A stretch of 64,000 bases of DNA, taken from positions 248,001-312,000 of the forward strand of contig NZ_CP075339.1 in NCBI RefSeq assembly GCF_024399335.1. The letters are read 5' to 3'. The notes beneath the pieces are model-generated. The model had not been told where the DNA came from and searched no databases. It was given only the letters and a program-made list of their open reading frames with translations. This DNA is from Leucobacter aridicollis. Lineage in GTDB: Bacteria; Actinomycetota; Actinomycetes; Actinomycetales; Microbacteriaceae. Of the stretch, positions 8,255-17,289 are shown piece after piece. The position numbers were made by a program, and so were the translations under genes. The first letter of the stretch is position 1; every line of letters begins with the position of its first letter.

Positions 8255-9527
8255 CGCCGGCGCAGCGGGCAGCTTCGCAGGCAAGTGGCTGGCGAAGGTG
8301 CGCGGCGGCGGGCGCTGGCGGATGCATGCGGTGCTCGGCGCCATCGTTGGGGCCATCCTCATCGCGACGTCGCTCGCGACCGCCGCGCTCTGGCCAGACT
8401 CGGAGCAGGTCCCGATCCACGGCGATGTTGGTCCAGGCGGGAGCCAGATCCTCACCGTCCGTGTCACAGATGTCGTTGCCGCCCCTTGCGCGCAGGGTGG
8501 GCCCGGGTTCGGAGCGGCGCCCGGAGATGAGGCCGCCGACGGGAAGCGAGCAGGGGAGTGCTTTGAGGTGCGCGCGACGCTACCTATCGGTAAGCCCGTG
8601 AGCTTCACGCTCGATCACATGAACACCCACCCAGTCACCCCGCAGGAGGGCGACAGAGTGCGAGTGATCACGAGCGGGTCGGCGGAATCCGAAACCACGC
8701 AGTACTACTTCTACGACTACCCCCGCAGCGGGAAGATGCTCGCAATCGCGGTTGTGTTCGCGCTCATCGTTATCGGCGTCGGGAGGTGGCGTGGTGCCTT
8801 GTCGCTTGTCGGCGTGGCGGCGGCGGTCGGGGTGTTGGTCGCGTTTGTGCTCCCCGCCGTGCTCGCCGGCAAGCCTCCCGTTCTTGTCGCGGTGACTGCC
8901 TCTATCGGCATCATGACGCTCGTGCTGTACCTCGCCCACGGAATCTCACACCGTACGACCGCCGCACTCTTCGGGGCGATATTTGGAATCCTGTTCACCG
9001 CCGCGGCGGGCTTTGGGGCCACGAGGTGGCTTCGCTTCAGCGGGATCGCCTCGACCGAGGACGCGAGCCTGTTGGTGGCGGTGCCCGACCTGAACATGAA
9101 CGACCTGCTCACCGCAACGATTGTGATCGCCGGGCTCGGCGTCTTGAATGACATCACGGTTGCCCAGGCGTCGGCGGTGTGGGAGATGCGTGAGCTCAAC
9201 CCGCAGGCGACGAAGCGGCGACTCTACCTCGCGGCGATGCGGATCGGGAGGGACCACATTGCGTCAAGCATCTACACCCTCGTGTTCGCCTACGCGGGGG
9301 CGATGCTCGGAGTGCTGCTGTTGATCTACACCTACCCGCGGGACCTGTTGGACCTCATTACGTCCGAGCAGATTGCCCAAGAAGTCGTTCGCACGCTGAT
9401 TGGTGCCGCTGGGCTCGTGCTCTCGATGCCGGTGACAACTGCGTTGGCCGTGCTGTTTGCGCGGGAGCCGCAGGGCGCCGACGCCTCCCCGGGTAGCGGG
9501 GAGGCTCCCGCGGTTCAGGTGAGCTGA
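8244..9527 (+). CDS. YibE/F family membrane protein
   Basis: A 427-residue integral membrane protein of the YibE/F family, whose function is unknown. A first membrane segment (about 29-50) is followed by an external domain with a Cys pair (C78, C101 region), then a block of 7-8 helices containing the family hallmark DLNMNDLLTATIVIAGLGVL and NDITVAQASAVWEM. ATG 8244 is used; a shorter start at 8322 is possible. The upstream Zur-like box would link it to metal supply. It converges on the next gene with one base between stop codons. Confidence 0.85.
   Translation: MRASAGAAGSFAGKWLAKVRGGGRWRMHAVLGAIVGAILIATSLATAALWPDSEQVPIHGDVGPGGSQILTVRVTDVVAAPCAQGGPGFGAAPGDEAADGKRAGECFEVRATLPIGKPVSFTLDHMNTHPVTPQEGDRVRVITSGSAESETTQYYFYDYPRSGKMLAIAVVFALIVIGVGRWRGALSLVGVAAAVGVLVAFVLPAVLAGKPPVLVAVTASIGIMTLVLYLAHGISHRTTAALFGAIFGILFTAAAGFGATRWLRFSGIASTEDASLLVAVPDLNMNDLLTATIVIAGLGVLNDITVAQASAVWEMRELNPQATKRRLYLAAMRIGRDHIASSIYTLVFAYAGAMLGVLLLIYTYPRDLLDLITSEQIAQEVVRTLIGAAGLVLSMPVTTALAVLFAREPQGADASPGSGEAPAVQVS
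9483..9505 (+). terminator. Hairpin inside the 3' end of the YibE/F gene
   Basis: An 8-bp perfect stem (9483-9490 with 9498-9505) lies in the last codons. Since the convergent gene ends one base after the stop, this intragenic stem is the only candidate terminator at the junction. Confidence 0.35.
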
Positions 9528-9528
9528 G

Positions 9529-10563
9529 TTAGGGGGTCTCGACAGTTCCAGGGTCAGTGCCTGGAGCGGCGTCTGGGTCTGCGCCGAACCGCTCAAGCTG
9601 CTTTCGTTCAGCGGCGGTCTGCTTACGCTCGATACTGAGCTGCTTTCGGCCGACCGCGAGCTGCTTGCGTTCGGCGCGGCGGACCTCGCGAGGCTGCCTG
9701 GGAGGTACCGCTGCGAGGTGCTCGGGATACACGAACGGCGCGGGGCCGAAGGCGGTGCGCGCCGAGCGCACGACCTTGCGGCCGAGCAGCCTGTTCCCTG
9801 TGCCGCCAATCACCGCGCCGACGCCGTAGGGGATCGCCTTGCCGATGACCGACGCGGTTCCGGTCTTCGCGAGCTTCTTCAGAAACATCGACCGAAGCTG
9901 GTCGAGCGCAGGGCCGACGAGGTTCTTCGGCATCGCGGTTGTGACGATCTCGCTCCAGAACGCGTTTCGTGCCATCCCTCCGGCAACCTGGCCGGTGACC
10001 TGACGCAGCAGCGTTGCGCCCTCCTCACCGAGCATGAGCGCCAGGATCAGGGCGTGCGTGCGGTCGCGGTCGGTGAGCACGATCCCGTGGACCTCGGCGA
10101 CGGCGTGAGCGAACAGCGCGGTTGCCTCGATAAATCCGAGGGTCTCCGCGCCGGCGAGCGCGAGGGCCGCCGCGGTGCCGACCGCAGGGATTGCGGCGGC
10201 GGCGCCGACGCCCGCGCCGCCAGTCATGACCGTGGTGAGGTAGTGACGTTCGAGCATCTCAACAAGCTGTTGCGGCGTCGCCCCGGGATGGCGTGAGCGG
10301 ATGCGCTTGAGGTGCGCGAGCACGATCGGCCGCTGCACGGTGAGCACTCCGTCGAGCGCCTTCGCGACCATCGGGTGGTGCTGGCCGCCGGCTGCGCTGG
10401 AGCCAGGCCTTCCCGAGAAGCTCGGGCCTGGGGTGCCCGCTCCGGCACCGTTCTGTGAACCCTGGGCCGAGCCGCGCCCACCTGCCGGGGTGCTCGGTGC
10501 CGCATCGACGACGATGATTGGCTCCTCGGGCCGGGGCTCGTAGCGGTAGCGGGGCTGGTTCAT
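9529..10563 (-). CDS. EcsC-like protein with C-terminal Arg-Lys-Gln repeats
   Basis: A 344-residue protein. Residues 1-65 are low complexity (P, G, S, A). A middle domain of alternating helices and glycine-rich hydrophobic stretches, for example IPAVGTAAALALAGAETLG and IPYGVGAVIGGTGNRLLGRK, recalls EcsC-family proteins, a weak match made by eye. The C-terminus carries four RKQ(L/T) units (ERKQL, GRKQL, ERKQT, ERKQL) spaced 7 residues apart, predicted to form a charged helix or coiled coil. ATG 10563 has a -10 6 nt upstream. Function unknown; probably peripheral on the membrane. Confidence 0.7.
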   Translation of the reverse strand: MNQPRYRYEPRPEEPIIVVDAAPSTPAGGRGSAQGSQNGAGAGTPGPSFSGRPGSSAAGGQHHPMVAKALDGVLTVQRPIVLAHLKRIRSRHPGATPQQLVEMLERHYLTTVMTGGAGVGAAAAIPAVGTAAALALAGAETLGFIEATALFAHAVAEVHGIVLTDRDRTHALILALMLGEEGATLLRQVTGQVAGGMARNAFWSEIVTTAMPKNLVGPALDQLRSMFLKKLAKTGTASVIGKAIPYGVGAVIGGTGNRLLGRKVVRSARTAFGPAPFVYPEHLAAVPPRQPREVRRAERKQLAVGRKQLSIERKQTAAERKQLERFGADPDAAPGTDPGTVETP

Positions 10564-10569
10564 AGCATC

Positions 10570-10575
10570 ATGCTA
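10570..10575 (-). promoter_or_regulatory. -10 element of EcsC-like gene (leaderless)
   Basis: TAGCAT on the minus strand, 6 nt before the ATG at 10563. Confidence 0.45.
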
Positions 10576-10650
10576 CGCAGCGAGGCTGTGCGGGAGATAG
10601 CTGTTCGCTGTCGGGTGAGCCTCCGGCCACCGTCCTGCAGGTGCCGGTGG

Positions 10651-10728
10651 CCCTGCCGCTCTGTCGCCACCGCAACCCGATCTCGTCGCCCCTGCCGCTC
10701 TGTCGTCGCCGCAACCCGATCTCGCCGC
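10651..10728. repeat. Two tandem 39-bp units
   Basis: Copies at 10651-10689 and 10690-10728 differ at only a few positions. They lie in a 442-bp gene-free stretch and end 8 bp before palindromic element copy 1. Confidence 0.8.
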
Positions 10729-10736
10729 ATACCCAT

Positions 10737-10794
10737 GAGATCTACGTTAGAAATGCCCGATCCAGTCCGTGTTGCGATTCCTTCTGCAGATTGC
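10737..10794. repeat. Palindromic intergenic element, copy 1
   Basis: A 58-bp element of two 29-base halves. It aligns without gaps to the copies at 42554 and 51776: the left half has ATCT and AATGCCCG, the right half has CTGCAGAT. The inner stem is degenerate here, so it is probably an old copy. Confidence 0.7.
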
Positions 10795-10900
10795 AGGCGT
10801 ATCGACTGGTGGGGTGGGCGGCCCGCACTCGAATCTGTGACTTGTCTAGGCGTGCCGTGTGGGCCAGCGAAGTCGATTGCCTCGGATTGCCGTGGACTGC

Positions 10901-10949
10901 TTGACAATTGCCACTCCGCCTCGTAGGTTCATTAGTGAAGTAATGAACC
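10901..10949 (+). promoter_or_regulatory. Promoter and operator of the GntR-ABC operon
   Basis: TTGACA (10901-10906) and TAGGTT (10924-10929) are separated by 17 bp. A perfect inverted repeat, GGTTCATTA, 6-bp spacer, TAATGAACC (10926-10949), overlaps the -10. This position fits autorepression by the YtrA-type GntR protein encoded next. Confidence 0.8.
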
Positions 10950-11005
10950 AAGGGAGTGGATATGATGCGAGCACGGGTACCGGGCCCGAGGTGACGAGGT
11001 GACAC

Positions 11006-11425
11006 GTGTTTGAGGATTCAAGGCCGATCTTTCAGCAGCTCGCCGAGCGGATTGTCGACGACATTCTGCGCGGCCGCTACGAGGAGGGTGGGCAGGTGCC
11101 CTCAACTAATGAGCTCGCGAGCTATCTCCGCATCAACCCCGCGACGGCAGGCAAGGGCCTCGGCTTGCTTGTCGACAGGGGCATCCTCGTGAAGCGCCGC
11201 GGCATCGGCATGTTCGTTGCCGAGGGCGCAACCGAGCGGATCGCTGCCGAGCGACGCGACCGGTTCGTCCAAGACTTCATCCAGCCAATGCTCGCAGAGG
11301 CGAGCACCATTGGGCTCGACAGGGCGGCGCTTCGCCGCCTCATCGACGAGTCCCACACCCCCGATGAGTCCGCCCCGGGTGCGGAGGCGGGTACTCACCC
11401 CGCCGTCGGCCCCGAAACAGAATGA
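11006..11425 (+). CDS. GntR family (YtrA-type) transcriptional regulator
   Basis: A 139-residue repressor. The winged-helix domain fills residues 5-75 (PIFQQLAERIVDDILRGRY, then VPSTNELASYLRINPATAGK as recognition region). The C-terminal part is short and helical, which marks the YtrA subgroup that controls adjacent ABC transporters rather than the metabolite-binding FadR or HutC groups. GTG 11006 follows GAGGTG at 10996. Its stop overlaps the ATPase start by 4 nt, and the palindrome at 10926 is its likely binding site. The inducer is unknown; members often respond to cell-envelope antibiotics. Confidence 0.9.
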   Translation: MFEDSRPIFQQLAERIVDDILRGRYEEGGQVPSTNELASYLRINPATAGKGLGLLVDRGILVKRRGIGMFVAEGATERIAAERRDRFVQDFIQPMLAEASTIGLDRAALRRLIDESHTPDESAPGAEAGTHPAVGPETE

Positions 11426-12327
11426 GAACGGATATGACCTACGCGATCAAGGCCCAAGGCCTCACGCGCGTCCACGGTGCAACCCGCGCCCTCGACGACG
11501 TCACCCTGAACGTGCACGAGAACACGATCACCGGCTTGCTTGGCCGCAACGGCGCAGGCAAGACGACGTTCATGTCGCTCGCAACGGCGCAGGATCGCCC
11601 GACCTCAGGCACCGTCAGTGTGCTTGGCTCGGAACCCTTCGAGCACGCCAAAGTGCTCGAGCAGCTCTGCTTCATCCGAGACAACCAGCGCTACCCAGAC
11701 GATTACAAGCTTGGGCACGCGCTGCGCGCCGCACGGATCTTTTACCCGAACTGGGATCAGGGCCTCGCCGACGAACTCGTCGAGCTCTTTCGTATCCCGC
11801 CGAAGACAGTCGTGAAGAAGTTCTCGCGAGGGCAAACCTCGGCGCTCGGGATTGTGCTGGGTCTCGCCTCCCGTGCCCCAATCACGTTCTTCGACGAGCC
11901 CTACCTCGGCCTCGACGCGACTGCCCGGAGCTACTTCTACGACGTGCTGCTGCGGGACTATCAGGAGCACCCGCGCACGATCCTGCTCTCGACTCACCTC
12001 ATCGACGAGATGGACAGGTTGCTTGAGCGCGTCGTCATCCTCGACCGTGGCCGCGTCGTGCAGGACGCCGACGTCGACGAGCTCCGCGGCGCTGCACACC
12101 AGGCGGCAGGGTCGGCCGAGGCCGTTGCTGCCTACTCTGAGGGCAGAAAGGTGCTCAGCAGGCACCGGCTCGGCGGTCTCGCCACTGTCGTTGTTGAGGG
12201 CCAGCCTGACATGGCCGCAGCCGCTGGCGACGTCGAACTGAGCGCTGTGTCGCTGCAGGAACTCGTCGCGGCCTACGGCTTTGACGGCGGAGATAGCCCC
12301 GCAAGCGAGAAGGAGGTGCGCGCATGA
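11422..12327 (+). CDS. ABC transporter ATP-binding protein (YtrB-like)
   Basis: A 301-residue nucleotide-binding subunit. Walker A is GRNGAGKT (41-48), the signature is FSRGQ (134-138, instead of the usual LSGGQ), and Walker B is ITFFDEP (154-160). A C-terminal extension of about 80 residues follows the ATPase core. The ATGA overlap with the regulator supports start 11422; ATG 11434 is an alternative. The gene overlaps the permease by 4 nt, so the pair should form one exporter in the membrane. Regulation by the GntR protein is likely; the substrate is not evident. Confidence 0.92.
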   Translation: MRTDMTYAIKAQGLTRVHGATRALDDVTLNVHENTITGLLGRNGAGKTTFMSLATAQDRPTSGTVSVLGSEPFEHAKVLEQLCFIRDNQRYPDDYKLGHALRAARIFYPNWDQGLADELVELFRIPPKTVVKKFSRGQTSALGIVLGLASRAPITFFDEPYLGLDATARSYFYDVLLRDYQEHPRTILLSTHLIDEMDRLLERVVILDRGRVVQDADVDELRGAAHQAAGSAEAVAAYSEGRKVLSRHRLGGLATVVVEGQPDMAAAAGDVELSAVSLQELVAAYGFDGGDSPASEKEVRA

Positions 12328-13034
12328 ATCGCGTGCTGAAGGTGACACGGCTCCACATGAACAAGCCTGGCGCAATGTTCGGTGTCCCCCTGCAGATCGT
12401 GCTCGTGGTGCTCGTCGTGTCGGCGCTCATCTCCCTCATGCTGCAGCGTGGTGGCCTCGACCCGGCCTCTGCCGAGTACGTTGAGGGAGCCCGCTGGAAT
12501 CAGGGCATGATCTGGTCGCTCCCCGGCTTCTTGATCTACTACGGGGTTCAGGCGATCGCGACGACCTACCCGTTCTCGCTCGCGCTCGGGGCGACCCGCC
12601 GTGCTCACGTGCTTGGGACAGCCATCGCGAACGTCGTGCTGTCTCTCTTCATTGCCGCCGTGATGGTGCTCCTGCTTGGACTCGAGCTAGTGACGGGTCA
12701 CTGGTTCATCCACCTGTACGCCCTCGACGTGTACCTACTCGGTTCGGGCAATCCCCTCGTGTTGTTTGTGACGATGTTCCTCATCACGTTCGTGGCGACG
12801 AGCATCGGCGGGTTCTTCGGGGCGGTCTGGGTCCGTTTCGGGTCGAAGGGGCCGACTGTCGCAGCCCTCGGACTCGCGCTCGTGCTCGTCGTGCTGCTGC
12901 TCATCTTCGTGCCCCAGCTTGGGGAGATCATTGCGGCGATCACTCGTCCGCTGTTGGCAGGCGTCGGAGTCGGTATCGCTGTGCTTGCGATCTTCGGCAC
13001 CTGGCTGTCAATGCGCCGCGCTTCGGTACGGTAG
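12324..13034 (+). CDS. ABC transporter permease
   Basis: A 236-residue membrane subunit with about six helices and no recognisable catalytic domain. It starts in the ATGA overlap with the ATPase gene and ends the three-gene operon. Typical segments are VPLQIVLVVLVVSALISLML and VAALGLALVLVVLLLIFVPQ. Sequence gives no substrate clue; by context it is the membrane part of the YtrA-controlled transporter. Confidence 0.85.
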   Translation: MNRVLKVTRLHMNKPGAMFGVPLQIVLVVLVVSALISLMLQRGGLDPASAEYVEGARWNQGMIWSLPGFLIYYGVQAIATTYPFSLALGATRRAHVLGTAIANVVLSLFIAAVMVLLLGLELVTGHWFIHLYALDVYLLGSGNPLVLFVTMFLITFVATSIGGFFGAVWVRFGSKGPTVAALGLALVLVVLLLIFVPQLGEIIAAITRPLLAGVGVGIAVLAIFGTWLSMRRASVR

Positions 13035-13134
13035 CTGCGCCCTGCGGCGTGCCGCGCTGCGGGCCGCCGCTGCAGGCCTCGCGGGCCCGCTGCTTTGACG
13101 CCCCATCCCGGGGCCAAGGTAGCGGCGCTGGCCC

Positions 13135-13167
13135 GCATGGGGCCGGGCGACACGCCCGGCCCCATGC
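13135..13167 (+). terminator. Terminator-like hairpin after the ABC operon
   Basis: A perfect 14-bp GC-rich stem (13135-13148 with 13154-13167) and a 5-nt loop, 12 nt before the hen1 start. No U-tract. It separates the ABC operon from the RNA-repair genes. Confidence 0.65.
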
Positions 13168-13179
13168 AACAATGGGCCA

Positions 13180-14607
13180 GTGTACGTTTCGCTGAGCACC
13201 ACCACTGCCCCTGTCGAGGACCTGACGTTCCTACTGCACAAGCATCCGGCTCGGGCGCATACGCGAAAGCTGTCGGTCGGTGCGGTGAGCGTCGTCTGCA
13301 CTGAACTCACCGATGAGCGCTGCACTGTCGCGCTCGCCCTCGAGGTCGACCCGATCGGACTGCTTCGCGGCCAGGGCGCCGCGATGGAGAGCTTCACCCT
13401 TGGGCAGTACGTGAACGACAGGCCGTATGTGGCATCGTCGTTGCTCACCGGGGCGATTCGCGGGGTGTACGGAACCGCGCTTGCCGGAAACTGTGAGGCC
13501 AGACCAGACAAAGTCGCTGAGCCCCTTGATCTTGAGGTGCACCTTCCGACCGTCGCCTGCGCCGACGGAGCGCAGCTCATCCGCAGGCTATTCGAGCCGC
13601 TCGGCTGGACCGTGTCGGCAAGCGCGCTGCCGCTCGACCCCGAGGTCCCAGAGTGGGGCGATTCAGAGATCTTCGACGTCACCCTTACGGGAAGCGCAGT
13701 GCTGCAGGTCGCCCTGCAGCAACTCACGATCTTGCTCCCCGTGCTCGATGACGCGAAGCACTACTGGGTCGACCAGACTGAGAACGACAAGCTGCTCAGG
13801 CACGGCGGCGAATGGCTCGCAGCTCACCCTGAGCGCGGGCTCATTCTGCGCCGTTTCCTCCGGCACCAACGCGACCTCATCGCTGCCGTCGATGAGGCGA
13901 ACGAAGCTGACGGCGTGGGAGCGCAGGCCGCAGGCGATCCTGACGGAGCCGCCCAGACCGATGCCCGTCGACCGTCGCTCGCGCGTGAGCGCCGCGACGC
14001 CGTACACGCCGAGCTCACACGACTTGGCGCTGCAAGCGTGCTCGACATGGGGTGCGGCCAGGGCGCTCTGCTCGCGCCGCTTGCCCGCGACCCGCGCATC
14101 ACGCGGCTCGTCGGTGCTGACGTCTCGGCCCGCGCGCTCGCTCAGGCGGCCCGCAGGCTCGGGCTCGACGGCGCTTCGGACGGCGCCGCCGACGGCGCGC
14201 CCGAAGCGATCCGCGAGAAGGTCGGGCTCATCCAGTCTTCGCTGACCTATCGTGACGACAGGCTCCGCGGCTTCGACGCGATGGTACTCATGGAGGTCAT
14301 CGAGCACCTTGATCCTGAGCGGGTGCCGGTGCTTGAGCAGACTGTGTTTGCCGAGGCGCGCCCCAGCCACGTGATCGTGACGACCCCGAACATTGAGTAC
14401 AACGCCGCCTACCCCGGGCTCGCGCCCGGGGAGCTTCGCAACCACGACCACCGATTCGAGTGGACCCGCGCTGAGTTCGCGGACTGGGCCGACAGGGTCG
14501 CGCTCGCACACGGTTACACGGTCGTGCTGGCTGGCATCGGTCCGACAGCAGACGGGCTCGGCTCGGCGACACAGATGGCGGCGTTCACTCGGGGAGGAAC
14601 CAAATGA
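13180..14607 (+). CDS. hen1: 3'-terminal RNA ribose 2'-O-methyltransferase Hen1
   Basis: Bacterial Hen1 methylates the 2'-OH of the 3' nucleotide at a broken RNA end before Pnkp seals it, so the repaired site resists a second cut by ribotoxins. The 475-residue protein starts with the family N-domain (FLLHKHPAR near residue 21) and has an SAM-dependent methyltransferase domain from about 260. Visible motifs are LDMGCGQGALL, the Mn-binding EVIEHL (E372, E375, H376), VTTPNIEYN and NHDHRFEW (H422, H424). GTG 13180 gives the standard N-terminus. It overlaps pnkp by 4 nt. Confidence 0.95.
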   Translation: MYVSLSTTTAPVEDLTFLLHKHPARAHTRKLSVGAVSVVCTELTDERCTVALALEVDPIGLLRGQGAAMESFTLGQYVNDRPYVASSLLTGAIRGVYGTALAGNCEARPDKVAEPLDLEVHLPTVACADGAQLIRRLFEPLGWTVSASALPLDPEVPEWGDSEIFDVTLTGSAVLQVALQQLTILLPVLDDAKHYWVDQTENDKLLRHGGEWLAAHPERGLILRRFLRHQRDLIAAVDEANEADGVGAQAAGDPDGAAQTDARRPSLARERRDAVHAELTRLGAASVLDMGCGQGALLAPLARDPRITRLVGADVSARALAQAARRLGLDGASDGAADGAPEAIREKVGLIQSSLTYRDDRLRGFDAMVLMEVIEHLDPERVPVLEQTVFAEARPSHVIVTTPNIEYNAAYPGLAPGELRNHDHRFEWTRAEFADWADRVALAHGYTVVLAGIGPTADGLGSATQMAAFTRGGTK

Positions 14608-17288
14608 CCGAGATCTCGATCCCAGAGGTCGCACTTGTGCTGCTTGTCGGCGCGTCAGGATCGGGCAAAAGCCGGTTCGCCCGTGAGCACTTCGGCCCAT
14701 ACGAGACTGTGTCGAGCGATGAGTGCCGCGGAATCGTCTCGAACGATCCGAACAATCAGGCCGCGACGAAGCCGGCGTTCGAGCTGCTTCACACGATCGC
14801 GTCGAAGCGGCTCGAGGCTGGGCTGCTGACAGTCATCGACGCCACGAACGTGCAACCCGAGTCGCGCGCCTCGCTCATCAAGCTTGCTCGCGACCATGAC
14901 GTGCTTCCCGTCGCGATCGTGTTTGATCTCGAGGAGTCGGTGCTCTTTGAGCACGACCGCGGGCGTGACGACACCCCGCGGGGCGAGAAAGTGATTCGCC
15001 GCCAGCAGGGGCAACTTCGCCGCTCAATGCGCGGCCTGAGGCGTGAGGGGCTGCGCGGCGTACACGTGCTCAACACGACGGACGACGTTGCCGCCGCGAC
15101 GATCGTTCGGCGAAGGCTCCTCACTGACTTCCGCGACGATCACGGCCCGTTTGACGTCATCGGCGACGTGCATGGCTGCCTCCCCGAGCTTGAGGAGATG
15201 CTCGTCACGCTCGGCTATGCGATCGTGCGCGACGACGCAGGCCGTGCGATCGATGCGAGTCACCCCGGCGGGCGTCGAGCGCTGTTTCTCGGTGACCTCG
15301 TCGACCGTGGGCCAGATTCGGTGGGGGTGCTGCGTCTCGCGATGGGCATGCACCGGGCTGGCCACGCACTCGCGGTGCCAGGCAACCACGAAGAGAAGCT
15401 TGTGCAGGCGCTCGACGGTAAGCGGAAGACCATGACGCACGGCCTCGCCGAGACGATGCTCCAACTGGCGGGTGAGACTGACGAGTTTCGGCGTGAGGTG
15501 CGCGACTGGGCGCACGGCCTCGTTTCGCACCTCGTGCTCGACGACGGCAACCTTGTTGTTGCCCACGCTGGGTTGAAGGAGGCGTACCAGGGCCGCAGCT
15601 CTGGGCGGGTACGTGCGTTTGCGCTCTACGGCGACACGACTGGCGAGGTCGACGAGCACGGCCTGCCCGTGCGGCTCGACTGGGCGGCTGACTATCGCGG
15701 GAAGGCCGCCGTGCTGCACGGTCACACCCCCGTCGAAGAGGCCGAGTGGTTCAACAATGTGATGTGTCTCGACACGGGGTGCGTGTTTGGCGGGAAGCTC
15801 TCGGCGCTGCGTTACCCCGAGCGGGAGCTTGTCGAGGTGCAGGCGCGCGAGCGCTACGCGGACCCGATCAGGCCGCTCGCGCCGCCGCGGGGGAGCATGG
15901 CGACACCTGTCGGCGGTCAGGATCGCCAGCAGCTCGCCGGCCCTGCCACCGGGGTGCCGGGCGGCGCCGGGCACGGTTCTGCGCCATCGAGCTCGGGTTC
16001 GTCTGCGGCGGCGAACGCTGGACCGGGCGGTGCTGGGCAGCGCGCCAGTGGCGAACTTCGCGCGGCCGATGTGCTCGGCAAGCGCGTCATCGAGACGAGG
16101 CTCCACGGCCGAGTCGGGATCCGTGCGGAGCACGCAGCCGGCGGATTCGAGACGCTCAGCAGGTTCGCCGTCGCGCCCTCGTGGCTGCCGTACCTGCCGC
16201 CGACGATGGCGCCGTCGCCGACAAGCTCCGAGCCTGGATACCTCGAGCACCCGCGCGAGGCGTTCAAGGTATTTGCTGCAGCGGGCGTCGAGCGCGTCGT
16301 GTGCGAGGAGAAGCACATGGGTTCGCGCGCTGTCGTGCTGCTATGCCGCGACGAAGCGACCGCAGCACGACGCTTCGGAGGGCAGCCCGGAGAGACCGGA
16401 ATGGTCACCACCCGCACGGGCCGGGCGCTGTTCGAGCGTGAGCTTATGGAGGAGTTTCTCGCGGGGCTCCGCGCTGCAGTCAACGCGGCAGGGCTCTGGG
16501 AGGAGCTCGAGACTGACTGGATCCTGTTCGACGGCGAGATGCTGCCGTGGTCGCTGAAAGCGGGCGACCTGCTCATGGGCGTCTTCGCCCCGGCAGGCGC
16601 TGCCGCGCGGGCGGGGCTTGGGGCTGCCGCCGAAGCGTTCGCCGCCGCTCAGGCGCGAGGCGTGGGCGCGACCAAGCTCGAAGCGCGTGCGAGCGAACGC
16701 CTCGCAGATGCCGAAGCCTTCACCCGTGCGTACCGGCGCTACGTCTGGCCGACCTCCGGGCTCGAAGGCGTGAGTTATGCGCCGTTTCAGGTGCTCGCTA
16801 CCGAGGGGAAGGCTCGCTACGGCGACCCGCACCCCTGGCACCTCGACCTCGCTGGCAGGCTCGCGGACGCGGCGCCCGACCTCGTGCGACGCACCCGTGC
16901 GCTCGTGGTGATACCCGCCGACGCCGAGAGCGTTGATGCGGGCATTCGCTGGTGGGAGGAGCTCACCGGTGCTGGCGGTGAGGGAATGGTCGTGAAGCCT
17001 GAGCAGTCAGTCGTGCTCGGCAAGAAGGGGCTCGTGCCCCCGGGGTTGAAGGTGCGCGGCAGGGAGTATCTGCGGATCATCTACGGCCCCGAGTACTTGG
17101 ATCCCGCGAACCTCTCGCGGCTGCGCGAGCGTGATCTTGGGCGCAAGCGCTCCCTCGCCGGGCGCGAGTTCGCACTCGGTGCAGAGGCGATTGACAGGTT
17201 CGTCGCAGGTGAGCCGCTGTGGCGGGTGCACGAGGCTGTCGCGGCGGTGCTCGCGCTTGAGTCTGACCCTGTCGACCCGCGGCTGTAG
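14604..17288 (+). CDS. pnkp: Polynucleotide kinase-phosphatase Pnkp with ligase domain
   Basis: Pnkp heals and seals broken RNA. The 894 residues contain three modules. A 5' kinase has P-loop GASGSGKS (16-23, K22). A calcineurin-type 2',3'-phosphatase starts near 184 (DVIGDVHG, LGDLVDRGPDS, VPGNHEE). A C-terminal adenylyltransferase has the nucleotidyl lysine in EEKHMGSR (about K570). A low-complexity Gly/Ser/Ala stretch (about 430-480) links phosphatase and ligase and makes the protein slightly longer than the roughly 850-870 residues usual. The overlap with hen1 indicates joint expression of the two-component repair system. Confidence 0.96.
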   Translation: MTEISIPEVALVLLVGASGSGKSRFAREHFGPYETVSSDECRGIVSNDPNNQAATKPAFELLHTIASKRLEAGLLTVIDATNVQPESRASLIKLARDHDVLPVAIVFDLEESVLFEHDRGRDDTPRGEKVIRRQQGQLRRSMRGLRREGLRGVHVLNTTDDVAAATIVRRRLLTDFRDDHGPFDVIGDVHGCLPELEEMLVTLGYAIVRDDAGRAIDASHPGGRRALFLGDLVDRGPDSVGVLRLAMGMHRAGHALAVPGNHEEKLVQALDGKRKTMTHGLAETMLQLAGETDEFRREVRDWAHGLVSHLVLDDGNLVVAHAGLKEAYQGRSSGRVRAFALYGDTTGEVDEHGLPVRLDWAADYRGKAAVLHGHTPVEEAEWFNNVMCLDTGCVFGGKLSALRYPERELVEVQARERYADPIRPLAPPRGSMATPVGGQDRQQLAGPATGVPGGAGHGSAPSSSGSSAAANAGPGGAGQRASGELRAADVLGKRVIETRLHGRVGIRAEHAAGGFETLSRFAVAPSWLPYLPPTMAPSPTSSEPGYLEHPREAFKVFAAAGVERVVCEEKHMGSRAVVLLCRDEATAARRFGGQPGETGMVTTRTGRALFERELMEEFLAGLRAAVNAAGLWEELETDWILFDGEMLPWSLKAGDLLMGVFAPAGAAARAGLGAAAEAFAAAQARGVGATKLEARASERLADAEAFTRAYRRYVWPTSGLEGVSYAPFQVLATEGKARYGDPHPWHLDLAGRLADAAPDLVRRTRALVVIPADAESVDAGIRWWEELTGAGGEGMVVKPEQSVVLGKKGLVPPGLKVRGREYLRIIYGPEYLDPANLSRLRERDLGRKRSLAGREFALGAEAIDRFVAGEPLWRVHEAVAAVLALESDPVDPRL

Positions 17289-17289
17289 G

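Noticed and set aside
7188..8420. 410-residue minus-strand frame over the M13 peptidase and terminator
   Set aside because: It runs through a strong terminator stem and across a clear gene; its composition is Arg/Val-rich shadow sequence.
15024..16316. 430-residue minus-strand frame inside pnkp
   Set aside because: Antisense to well-conserved Pnkp domains, with no ribosome site or motif.
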